From Ferruginibacter sp. (GTDB taxonomy: Bacteria > Bacteroidota > Bacteroidia > Chitinophagales > Chitinophagaceae), in contig JAURWD010000216.1 in assembly GCA_030655145.1 (NCBI GenBank), positions 1 to 44,555 on the forward strand: a DNA stretch of 44,555 nucleotides, given 5' to 3'. Below, piece after piece: positions 38,198-44,555 of this stretch. Each line of letters starts with the position of its first letter. Position 1 is the first letter of the stretch. A model generated the notes under the pieces. The model saw only the letters and a program-made list of their open reading frames with translations, was not told the DNA's origin and did no database searches. Both the position numbers and the translations under genes were made by a program.

Positions 38198-39223
38198 TCA
38201 ATTTTCTGTCGGCGGCCAGGAAATCTCTTCGCCCTGAAATTGCTGCTCTGCTTTGATTAAAGCTGCCTTAGTGTTAAAGGCGGCTGTATTTCCGCCCATC
38301 GGGGAGCGAAATTCAATGCTTTTGAAAAGGAAGGATTTCGGTGCTTCAATAAATTCGTGTGGTGCTTGAAAATCGACAAAGTAGGTTTGTTTTATTTCTG
38401 TTGAAGGAACTACATTTTCTTTCCTGAATTGGAACAGGCATTGAAGGTCATCAAACTTGTAGGTTCTTCCTTTCCGGGTCAGAATTTCTCCACCGAAGCG
38501 GCGGTCACTGATTGTCATCCTGCAAGAACTGCATGCGTCCACACCTAACTTGATCGGGTCTGGACCACTGGTACAGGAAGACAACGCAATAACAATGGAA
38601 AAGGTTACGGCCACCTGCTTATGTGAGATGGGTTGACGGGAAAATTTTCTTGTCTTTTTTGCTTGGGCGACAAGGGCCGTTAATAAAAGAATACCCACGG
38701 CGATAAATATCCAACCCCCAATATCAGGGACGGAATAGGCGCCAAAATTCAACAACTGTTTGTAGCCAATGAGCGGTGGCTGGTACGACATTCCCGGCAC
38801 CTGAATGGCCGCATTTGGATCAAGGTCGTGGCCATAATTGTAATTCCACCTGTAAAAATCAACCATAGCCACAATACCGAATAAAAGAAAAGAGATGAAC
38901 AAGGCCATCAGCCATTTTTTCTTATTGATTAACGCAACGATAAAGGAGAACAACACAAAAAATCCAACGATATACGGCAGTATAGTGAACTCGATAAAAT
39001 TCTCGTCATGCAAGGTCTTCATTCCTATATAGTGATTTAGCCCATTAATGATCTCTACGTTGCCGCCGAGTTTATGCGGATACATCTTTAACACCAGCCC
39101 TTCAGGATACTGTGGTGCCACCAATTGAATCTGCCAGAGTGGAACAAATAAAACCACGATCAACGCGAGGCCACAGAAAATCGTGAGCACTCTCGCCAGG
39201 CTGATTAATTTTTCATTTTCCAT
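38198..39223 (-). CDS. nosL: NosL copper chaperone fused to an N-terminal membrane domain
   Basis: A 341-residue composite protein. Residues 1-190 form a four-helix membrane domain (LTIFCGLALIVVLFVPLWQIQL, ILPYIVGFFVLFSFIVALI, LMALFISFLLFGIVAMVDFY, GGWIFIAVGILLLTALVAQ) with a periplasmic loop. At 203-217 there is a second, lipoprotein-signal-like segment VAVTFSIVIALSSC, and residues 218-341 are NosL: GVDACSSCRMTISDRRFGGEI (C231, C234, M236, the Cu(I) site), YKFDDLQCLF and SPMGGNTAAF. NosL delivers copper to apo-NosZ. The internal lipobox suggests a fusion of a membrane gene with a former lipoprotein NosL; whether the chain is cut there is unknown. Confidence 0.9.
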   Translation of the reverse strand: MENEKLISLARVLTIFCGLALIVVLFVPLWQIQLVAPQYPEGLVLKMYPHKLGGNVEIINGLNHYIGMKTLHDENFIEFTILPYIVGFFVLFSFIVALINKKKWLMALFISFLLFGIVAMVDFYRWNYNYGHDLDPNAAIQVPGMSYQPPLIGYKQLLNFGAYSVPDIGGWIFIAVGILLLTALVAQAKKTRKFSRQPISHKQVAVTFSIVIALSSCTSGPDPIKLGVDACSSCRMTISDRRFGGEILTRKGRTYKFDDLQCLFQFRKENVVPSTEIKQTYFVDFQAPHEFIEAPKSFLFKSIEFRSPMGGNTAAFNTKAALIKAEQQFQGEEISWPPTEN

Positions 39224-39250
39224 ATGCTATTTTTTATAGTACTTCAACCA

Positions 39251-39294
39251 ATGCCGCCGAACCAAAACCGGCGGTCGTTAAAGTTTAGCGGCAT
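39251..39294 (-). promoter_or_regulatory. Mutually exclusive stem-loops in the fasciclin-nosL spacer
   Basis: In the 83-base spacer, CCGCCG (39254-39259) can pair with CGGCGG (39269-39274), or ATGCCGC (39251-39257) can pair with GCGGCAT (39288-39294). The two stems share bases and cannot form together. They could tune processing or translation of nosL, or serve as an mRNA stability element. Confidence 0.4.
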
Positions 39295-39306
39295 CCGGAA
39301 GGCTGC

Positions 39307-39873
39307 TTATTTCTTGGGGGGCAGCAGAACACCATCGATCACATGCACAATACCGTTAGAGGCAGTAATAGAAGTAACAATGGTTGCAGAATTATTCAAC
39401 ATGATCTTCCCGTCTTTACCACTGATGGTAACATTGTCACCGTTTACCATCCCCAGTGTTTGCCCATCTGTTAGCGACTCTGCACTTTGAGCCGACATGA
39501 ACACATGGTACTGCAGCATATTCTGAAGATCTTCTTTCTTTTCTTCTTTCATTAATTCATCGACCGTACCCGCAGGGAGCTTATCGAAGGCTGCATTTAC
39601 CGGGGCGAAAACCGTGAAGGGGCCGGCATTAGAGAGCGAGGTCACCAGGCCGGCTTGTTTTAAAGCAGCAACAAGCGTGGTATGATCCTTTGAGGACGCG
39701 GCAACTTTTACCACATCCTTTTGTGATTCGTCATCCTGCACAGCTTCCTGCCCGCCTGCCGGGTTTTCGCCCGGTGCTACCGTGGTAGTTTCCGACGAAT
39801 TGGTTGCCCCATCGTTACACGAAAGAAAGGCGGCAAGAAAAAAAATTGCGAACAATCGTGTGAATGTTTTCAT
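39307..39873 (-). CDS. Fasciclin (FAS1)-domain lipoprotein within the nos operon
   Basis: A 188-residue lipoprotein. MKTFTRLFAIFFLAAFLSC gives a clear lipobox (Cys19), a Ser/Thr/Glu-rich linker follows, and one FAS1 domain covers about 55-186: TTLVAALKQAGLVTSLSNAGPFTVFAPVNAAFDKLPAGTV (H1 motif), QYHVFMSAQSAESL (YH motif) and ASNGIVHVIDGVLLPPK (H2 motif). FAS1 domains mediate adhesion, but single-domain lipoproteins of this kind also appear in respiratory contexts. It is between nosZ and nosL on the same strand, which suggests a role in NosZ maturation or in holding it near partners; that is inference. The ATG at 39873 is preferred over a TTG three codons earlier. Confidence 0.9.
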   Translation of the reverse strand: MKTFTRLFAIFFLAAFLSCNDGATNSSETTTVAPGENPAGGQEAVQDDESQKDVVKVAASSKDHTTLVAALKQAGLVTSLSNAGPFTVFAPVNAAFDKLPAGTVDELMKEEKKEDLQNMLQYHVFMSAQSAESLTDGQTLGMVNGDNVTISGKDGKIMLNNSATIVTSITASNGIVHVIDGVLLPPKK

Positions 39874-39916
39874 GTGTGACAAAATTTTTATTAAAGAGTT
39901 GGTTAGGTTAGGGGAA

Positions 39917-39951
39917 AGAACAAACAGGCCCTGTTAAGAACTGTTTGTTCT
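39917..39951 (-). promoter_or_regulatory. Stem-loop between nosZ and the fasciclin gene
   Basis: AGAACAAACAG (39917-39927) pairs perfectly with CTGTTTGTTCT (39941-39951), an 11-base-pair stem with a 13-base loop, 6 bases after the nosZ stop. On the minus strand no T run follows, so it is more likely a 3'-end stabiliser or partial attenuator than a full terminator, allowing more nosZ than downstream mRNA. Confidence 0.6.
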
Positions 39952-39956
39952 GGTGT

Positions 39957-41954
39957 TTAGAGCTTCTTAAGAACCGAGTCAGGCGTCGCGGAGTTTTTGC
40001 CCAGGCTGAACGAAATCGGTACAGAAGATCCTTTTGGAGATACCCGCACATAGCCGGACATTTCCTGGTGCAAGGCACTGCAGAAGTCTGTGCAATAAAT
40101 AGGGAATATCCCCACCCTGTCCGGCATCCATTTAAGGGTTTGGGTTTCCCCTGGCATGATCAGTAATTCGGCGTTGTTGTTTCCTTTTACACCGAAGCCG
40201 TGTGGTACATCCCAGTCCTGCTCCAGATTGGTGATGTGGAAATACACTTCGTCACCCATCCTGACACCCTCGATATTATCCGGGGAAAAATGGGAGCGCA
40301 TAGCCGTCATGTATATATGCACCTTATTTCCTTCGCGAACCACATTTGATTTTTTCTCACCCATGGTTACGTAAGGATGCTTGTTTTCTTCCAGCTTAAA
40401 TATTTTCAGGGAACTTTTGCTTATCAGCGTTGCAGGCAACGCCTGTGCATAGTGTGGTTCGCCGATACTTGGGTAATCTGCGAGCAGCTTCATTTTATCA
40501 CCGCTGATGTCAAAGAGTTGCGCACTTTGTGCCAGTTCAGGGCCCGTTGGAAGATACCTGTCTTTCGTGATTTTGTTGTAAGCTATCAGGTACTTACCGT
40601 AAGGTTTTCGGGTGTCACCACCAGGTATACAAAGGTGGCCAGGTGAGTAATAGGTTGGTTGCCGGTCGAGGACTTTTAAATCCTTCAGGCTCCATTTTAC
40701 AATTTCAGACGAGATAAAAAACGTCGTGTAGGCATTACCTTTAGCGTCGAACTCTGTATGTAAAGGGCCAAGGCCGGGCTTCTTAACTTCACCATGCAGG
40801 GCAGCTTCATATTTAATTACCGGGATGCCTTCGTAATCTCCATCATAGGTTTTGTTTGCAATTGCCTGCTTGATCTTGCTGAAAGAAAATACCGGGATAA
40901 GTGCGGCCAGTTTACCACTACCGACAATATATTCGCCGGAAGGATCCACATCGCAGCCGTGCGGTGATTTGGGACAAGGGATCATATAAACGATGTCTGG
41001 AAAATCTTTCACATCAATCACCGTAGTTTCTGTCTCCATTGTAGAAGTGGCGCTGTGCGTAGAATCGCTGTACACGTTGTGCGTATATTTAACAGCCTGC
41101 TTTCTTCCTTTGCCGGCTTTCACATATTCTTCTGCTTTTTTCCAGTTAACGGCCAGGATGTAATCCTTGTCACGCTTGGATGCATTCACTTCTAACAAAG
41201 TGTGCGCCTGCTCGGAATTATAACAGCTAAAGAAAAACCAGCCGCTACTCGGCCCTTTACCGCTGTGGCTGAGATCAAAATTCATCCCGGGCAATGCGAG
41301 CTGGAACGCAAGCTTCATTTCTCCATTTGTTGGCGCTACACTCACAAAGCTGATAGTGCCTTTAAAATTCTTTTTATAGGTATCGATGGCAACATCACCC
41401 GAAGCATCATCAAGGGGCACGCTGAAACGGGTGCCCGCAACAACGTATTCGGTATTCTCTGTAATGAAGGGAGAAGAATGGTTACCGGCACTGTTCGGAA
41501 TTTCGATGATCTCAGCCGTACGGAAAGTCTTCAGGTCAATGCGTGCAATCCTTGGCGTGTTGTTGGCGTTGGCAAATAACCAGCGGCCATCTATCTCGCC
41601 ATTTGTTTGCGACAGATCGAGGTGATGCTGGTCATCCCAGGGCACTTCCCCATGAGAAGTATTGAACATGGGCTTGGTTTCCTCACTGTACCCCCAGGCC
41701 TTTTCAGGGTCAACGGAAAAAACCGGTATCACCCGTAAAAGGCGACCTGACGGTATGCCATATACGCTGACCTGGCCACTGAACCCGCCAGAAACAAAAT
41801 TGTACAGCTCATCGTATTTACCAGGTGGCACATACACGCGGGAAGCCACATCCGACCCGGTGGCATCTGCAGCGCTCTTGGGCTTGCAACCCGACAAGTT
41901 CACCAATATTAACAGGGTTAGAACAGGTGCAATGGACAAAAAAAACTTTTTCAT
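39957..41954 (-). CDS. nosZ: Nitrous oxide reductase, clade II (Sec-dependent) NosZ
   Basis: A 665-residue copper enzyme that reduces N2O to N2. The signal MKKFFLSIAPVLTLLILVNLSGC is Sec/lipoprotein type (Cys23), with no twin-arginine motif, as in clade II NosZ. The seven-bladed propeller carries CuZ histidines, for example in PWDDQHHLDLSQTNGEIDGRW, AGNHSSPF, CPKSPHGCDVDPSGEYIV, LHTEFDAKGNAY and GEPHYAQALP. The C-terminal cupredoxin has a complete CuA site: DWDVPHGFGV (H585) and YCTDFCSALHQEMSGY (C621, C625, H629, M632). The length fits the clade. It is transcribed with a lipoprotein cytochrome c upstream and with fasciclin, nosL, nosD, nosF and nosY downstream. No nosB/nosG/nosH-type genes are seen. 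Confidence 0.97.
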   Translation of the reverse strand: MKKFFLSIAPVLTLLILVNLSGCKPKSAADATGSDVASRVYVPPGKYDELYNFVSGGFSGQVSVYGIPSGRLLRVIPVFSVDPEKAWGYSEETKPMFNTSHGEVPWDDQHHLDLSQTNGEIDGRWLFANANNTPRIARIDLKTFRTAEIIEIPNSAGNHSSPFITENTEYVVAGTRFSVPLDDASGDVAIDTYKKNFKGTISFVSVAPTNGEMKLAFQLALPGMNFDLSHSGKGPSSGWFFFSCYNSEQAHTLLEVNASKRDKDYILAVNWKKAEEYVKAGKGRKQAVKYTHNVYSDSTHSATSTMETETTVIDVKDFPDIVYMIPCPKSPHGCDVDPSGEYIVGSGKLAALIPVFSFSKIKQAIANKTYDGDYEGIPVIKYEAALHGEVKKPGLGPLHTEFDAKGNAYTTFFISSEIVKWSLKDLKVLDRQPTYYSPGHLCIPGGDTRKPYGKYLIAYNKITKDRYLPTGPELAQSAQLFDISGDKMKLLADYPSIGEPHYAQALPATLISKSSLKIFKLEENKHPYVTMGEKKSNVVREGNKVHIYMTAMRSHFSPDNIEGVRMGDEVYFHITNLEQDWDVPHGFGVKGNNNAELLIMPGETQTLKWMPDRVGIFPIYCTDFCSALHQEMSGYVRVSPKGSSVPISFSLGKNSATPDSVLKKL

Positions 41955-42014
41955 ATGATGTAATATTTATTGATACTTCTAAGAAGTGAAATGTGTGAGC
42001 ATAGGGGTAGAGGG

Positions 42015-42039
42015 CTCATAACAAATCAATTTTTATGAG
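42015..42039. promoter_or_regulatory. Inverted repeat CTCATAA...TTATGAG upstream of nosZ
   Basis: CTCATAA (42015-42021) and TTATGAG (42033-42039) flank an 11-base AT-rich spacer, centred about 73 bases before the nosZ start. It may be a regulator site or a small hairpin at the end of the cytochrome transcript. No T run follows on the minus strand, so a terminator is unlikely. Confidence 0.35.
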
Positions 42040-42100
42040 CGTAAAAAATAAAAGAGGTTAGTGTAACGGGCGGTGCAAGGCCGGGTGTAAACAGCAGGTT

Positions 42101-42592
42101 TTATTTTACACCGTCATTCTTTCGCATGAACTCAAGCAGGCTGCGGGCATCTTCATCGCTGAGGTTTTGATTTGGCATACGCACCATACAGATCTCAAGC
42201 ATGGCCTGTGCTTTTGGATCTTTGTCTATCATCGCATCTGTGTTGGTCATAAAATTCAGGATCCACTCAGGTGCATGCCGGCTGGTGACGCCTTGCCAAC
42301 CTGGACCAACTAATTTCTCATCTGTCATCTTGTGGCAGGACGCACATTTCAGGTCTGAAACTTTTTCACCTTTATCCGCCATAGCCGGGTCAAGTTTTGC
42401 TTCCAGTTTCACATCACGAAATTTCCCTTCTCCACGCTTAGGATCGTAGGTTGGGTTGGCCGCCGCGGTATTTTCCTGGGCCGGCCCGGTGCCCGCAGCT
42501 GAAGTAGTTTCGTTAGTAGAAGTCTCATTACTGCCTCCGCCACAACCGGATAAAAAAGCAACAAACAAACAAAGAGCAATCAATTTTTTCAT
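42101..42592 (-). CDS. Lipoprotein mono-heme cytochrome c, probable electron donor to NosZ
   Basis: A 163-residue lipoprotein cytochrome. MKKLIALCLFVAFLSGC is a lipoprotein signal (Cys17), followed by a Thr/Ser/Ala-rich linker of about 35 residues that would act as a tether. The cytochrome c domain (about 70-163) has one heme site CASCH (C83, C86, H87), KLVGPGWQGVTSRHAPEWILNF, and the axial methionine probably M139 in VRMPNQNLSDEDARSLLEF. It resembles class I cytochromes c found beside clade II nosZ in Bacteroidota, where they are thought to pass electrons from the quinol pool to NosZ. It is the first gene of the nos transcript, 146 bases before nosZ. Confidence 0.93.
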   Translation of the reverse strand: MKKLIALCLFVAFLSGCGGGSNETSTNETTSAAGTGPAQENTAAANPTYDPKRGEGKFRDVKLEAKLDPAMADKGEKVSDLKCASCHKMTDEKLVGPGWQGVTSRHAPEWILNFMTNTDAMIDKDPKAQAMLEICMVRMPNQNLSDEDARSLLEFMRKNDGVK

Positions 42593-42680
42593 ACAACTAG
42601 TTTTGATTTTAACTGAGCAATATTAGAACGGCTGTGTAAGTTTTTCTATGAGTTGAGTCAGTAAAAAAAATCATTTAATA

Positions 42681-42692
42681 TGATCTATATCA
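42681..42692. promoter_or_regulatory. FNR/CRP-type site TGATCTATATCA in the nos divergent promoter region
   Basis: TGAT-N4-ATCA is a perfect dyad that keeps eight of the ten conserved positions of the FNR/DNR/NnrR box TTGAT-N4-ATCAA. It is 89 bases before the cytochrome c start on the minus strand and 64 bases before the heme-copper-like gene on the plus strand, so it could control either. A minus-strand TAATATTG at 42625-42618 is a near -7 box. Confidence 0.55.
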
Positions 42693-42755
42693 GGTTTCGT
42701 TCGCTTTTTTGAAAGTATCATGCACATCTATTGAAAAGCTCGATAGTCACGATCT

Positions 42756-44024
42756 ATGGTAATAACTTCCTTTAAAACACGCGAGTGGATGGGCGTGGCC
42801 CTGGTTAATTTGTGCATCGTAGCATTGGCCGGGATCACCCTTCGGTATAAGATCAATTTTTCATTACCCTTTGTTGATCAGAAATTCCTGTTGCATGCGC
42901 ATTCTCATTTTGCTTTTACGGGTTGGGTTGCCCTGGCCTTGATGGCGCTGATGATTGATTACCTGCAGACAGCAGGGCTGGTAACCGATTATAGAAAGTA
43001 TACCAGGCTACTTGTCGCAAATTGCTTGCTTGCTTATGGTATGCTCATTTCATTTGCGCTGCAGGGATATGCAGCCTTTTCTATAGCCTTCTCTACCCTC
43101 ACCATCTTTGTATCGTACCTATTTATCAATTACTATTGGCGTGACCTTAACCGGCTAGCCGATCCCTCTTATGCACCGCATTGGTTCAGAGCAGGGTTAG
43201 TTACCTGGGCAGTTTCATCGCTGGGAGCATTTACGCTGGCTTTTTTAATGGCGCGGCACATACGGGTGCAGGATTATTATTTTGGCGCAGTATATTTCTT
43301 TCTTCATTTTCAATACAATGGATGGTTCCTCTTTGCATGTTTCGGTTTATTATTTTCTTTTTTGCATAAAGCAGGGTTTCAGCTGTCGCCAGCAACCCAT
43401 AAAAAATTGTTCGGGGTAATGGTCATAACGGTAGCGCCTACCTACTTTTTATCCATACTCTGGCTAAAGCTCCCGAAATCGTTGCACCTCATCGCAGACC
43501 TGTCAGCCATCTTCCAATTGTTGGTGTTGATATTTGTCACACGCATTTTCGTGGTAATAAAAAAGCGCCGCGATGCCCGGCTTGCTCCTCTTACAAACTA
43601 CCTCTGGGGTATGGCCTTCATATCTTTTGTCCTGAAAATAATCTTACAACTTCTCTCAATTATCCCTTTTTTAAGCAGCTATGCCTTTGGGTTCCGGCCA
43701 ATTGTGATCGGTTACTTGCACCTCTCCTTTCTTGGTATTATTTCATTTTTTATCCTGGGGTATATTAACCAGGTGTGGTGCGGTGTCAAAAACGGGCTCT
43801 CCAGAACCGGGGTTATTTTATTCACAATAGGCGTACTCGCGCAGGAGATTATACTCATGATGCAGGGACTTGAAGTGATGGAGCTGGAGGCGCTGCCCTA
43901 TGCCAATCAATGGTTGCTGGCAGCCGCATTGCTGATGGGGATCGGGCTTATATGGATCGCGATTAAATTCAATAACTTAAAAAAACGACGTCAACATGAA
44001 ACCAGCGCGAACTTCCCCGTGTAA
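42756..44024 (+). CDS. Heme-copper-oxidase subunit I-like membrane protein beside nos
   Basis: A 422-residue protein with about 12 membrane helices. Histidines sit in contexts resembling cbb3-oxidase/NorB-type subunit I: HAHSHFAFTGWVALALM (H47, H49, H51, the low-spin heme region), YFFLHFQYNGWFLFACFGL (H184), and GYLHLSFLGIISFFILGY (H322). I do not see the paired histidines of a CuB centre or the usual length of a catalytic subunit, so it may bind heme without oxygen or NO chemistry. Divergent from the nos operon and followed by the RIC gene, it plausibly serves NO handling or quinol-to-cytochrome electron flow. Function is inferred from context; ATG at 42756. Confidence 0.72.
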   Translation: MVITSFKTREWMGVALVNLCIVALAGITLRYKINFSLPFVDQKFLLHAHSHFAFTGWVALALMALMIDYLQTAGLVTDYRKYTRLLVANCLLAYGMLISFALQGYAAFSIAFSTLTIFVSYLFINYYWRDLNRLADPSYAPHWFRAGLVTWAVSSLGAFTLAFLMARHIRVQDYYFGAVYFFLHFQYNGWFLFACFGLLFSFLHKAGFQLSPATHKKLFGVMVITVAPTYFLSILWLKLPKSLHLIADLSAIFQLLVLIFVTRIFVVIKKRRDARLAPLTNYLWGMAFISFVLKIILQLLSIIPFLSSYAFGFRPIVIGYLHLSFLGIISFFILGYINQVWCGVKNGLSRTGVILFTIGVLAQEIILMMQGLEVMELEALPYANQWLLAAALLMGIGLIWIAIKFNNLKKRRQHETSANFPV

Positions 44025-44095
44025 CTAAAGCAAGAGGAAAAAAAAGAGACTGGCTTTCAAAATATGATTCTCGTCAGGATTTCAAAATACTCGTT

Positions 44096-44125
44096 TTAAT
44101 AAAAGTATTTGTATACTTTTATTAA
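44096..44125. promoter_or_regulatory. Perfect 13-4-13 palindrome, probable operator of the RIC gene
   Basis: TTAATAAAAGTAT (44096-44108), spacer TTGT, ATACTTTTATTAA (44113-44125): every arm base is matched. It ends directly at the -7 element, so a bound protein would cover the -33 region and block transcription. The regulator is unknown; an NO- or redox-sensing repressor is likely from the gene it controls. Confidence 0.8.
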
Positions 44126-44133
44126 TAACTTTG
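44126..44133 (+). promoter_or_regulatory. -7 promoter element of the DUF2249-RIC gene
   Basis: TAACTTTG matches TAnnTTTG exactly and touches the palindrome. Predicted transcription start is near 44140, about 23 bases before the ATG at 44163. Confidence 0.7.
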
Positions 44134-44162
44134 CTCTATCACCAAATGTTAAACCTCATTTT

Positions 44163-44555
44163 ATGCAACTTACACCAACCGAAAACGTATTAGACGTCAC
44201 ATTAATAGAGCCAAGACAAAAGCATCCCACCATCTTTGTAAGGTTCGACAAACTGGGCGAAGGTGAAACCCTGACCATTCACAATGATCACGATCCAAAA
44301 CCACTTTACTACCAATTGCTGGGCGAGCGGGGAAATATCTTTACCTGGGACTACCTGGCAGAAGGCCCGGAATGGTGGATCGTAAATATTACGAAAAGAA
44401 AAACCGGAGAAGGAGATGAAACACTGGGAGAAATTGCCGCCGAGGACCTGGCAAAAGCGGCCATCTTCAAAAAGTATGGACTAGATTTTTGCTGCGGAGG
44501 AAAAAAGACTCTAAAAGAAGCCTGCAAGGAAAAAGGGTTGGATGTTGCTAGGATC
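44163..44555 (+). CDS. DUF2249 - RIC (ScdA/YtfE) iron-sulfur repair protein, N-terminal part (cut by window edge)
   Basis: 131 codons are visible from the ATG at 44163 and the frame is open at the end. Residues about 10-80 form a DUF2249 domain (FVRFDKLGEGETLTIHNDHDPKPLYYQLL, then EWWIVNITKR). Residues about 88-131 are the ScdA_N segment of RIC proteins: IAAEDLAKAAIFKKYGLDFCCGGKKTLKEACKEKGLD, with the DFCCGG signature at 108-113. The missing part should be the di-iron hemerythrin-like domain. RIC proteins repair iron-sulfur and di-iron centres damaged by nitric oxide or peroxide. The gene has its own promoter overlapped by a perfect palindrome. Confidence 0.93.
   Translation, partial: MQLTPTENVLDVTLIEPRQKHPTIFVRFDKLGEGETLTIHNDHDPKPLYYQLLGERGNIFTWDYLAEGPEWWIVNITKRKTGEGDETLGEIAAEDLAKAAIFKKYGLDFCCGGKKTLKEACKEKGLDVARI

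Noticed and set aside
36945-38201. NosD and the 13-14 kb beta-helix lipoprotein as a duplicated pair
   Set aside because: Both are right-handed beta-helix proteins, but the lipoprotein lacks the NosD tail and the GNYWDKYEGYDLN-type block, so common function is not supported.

Overview
The window looks like a chromosomal segment from a Bacteroidota bacterium of the Chitinophagaceae type. This rests on gene families (LytS/LytTR operon, one-piece hybrid two-component regulator, glucose/galactose-type NagP permease, NagB fused to a PIG-L domain, clade II NosZ), on weak or absent Shine-Dalgarno sequences, and on several exact matches to the Bacteroidota -7 promoter element TAnnTTTG. I saw no rRNA, tRNA, CRISPR array, insertion sequence or phage genes. 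Species cannot be named from sequence reading alone.

Layout. 1-3.0 kb: a minus-strand envelope-sensing operon (LiaF-like membrane protein, DUF4288 protein, LytS-type kinase, LytTR regulator cut by the window edge). 3.2-8.8 kb, plus strand: a membrane-anchored TIR protein, a PNPOx-like flavoprotein, an Fpg/Nei glycosylase, a lipoprotein cyclophilin and an FUSC membrane protein. 8.8-12.6 kb, minus strand: a Bcr/CflA drug exporter, a second MFS protein and an exported Gfo/Idh/MocA oxidoreductase. 13.1-15.7 kb, plus strand: a beta-helix lipoprotein with a strong terminator, then a 54-residue peptide gene followed by a DUF692/MNIO oxidase, which I read as a compact RiPP locus of the chryseobasin type. 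15.7-26.5 kb is mostly minus-strand housekeeping and stress genes: amine oxidase, Pro/Arg-rich exported peptide, DUF3037-HipA pair, SMP-30, a second Gfo/Idh, NUDIX, UspA and baeRF. A cold-shock protein and an AI-2E family permease lie on the plus strand within this stretch. 26.9-35.4 kb: a second PNPOx-like protein, a 1,328-residue hybrid sensor/AraC regulator, and an amino-sugar pair (nagP and nagB-PIG-L) divergent around a 618-bp regulatory region.

35.5-44.5 kb is a nitrous oxide respiration region. On the minus strand the order of transcription is lipoprotein cytochrome c, clade II Sec-type nosZ, fasciclin lipoprotein, nosL fused to a membrane domain, nosD, nosF and nosY. Divergent from it are a heme-copper-oxidase-like membrane protein and, at the window edge, a DUF2249-RIC (ScdA/YtfE) nitrosative-damage repair gene. 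NosF/Y/D/L mature and supply copper to NosZ, and the lipoprotein cytochrome plausibly feeds it electrons. An FNR-type site lies in the divergent promoter region and a perfect 13-4-13 palindrome sits on the RIC promoter. No nirK, nirS or canonical norB is visible here.

The most notable items are the MNIO peptide locus at 14.4-15.7 kb, the unusual members of the nos operon, the RIC palindrome and its possible second copy before the UspA/baeRF genes, the structured nagB leader, and the membrane-spanning TIR protein.
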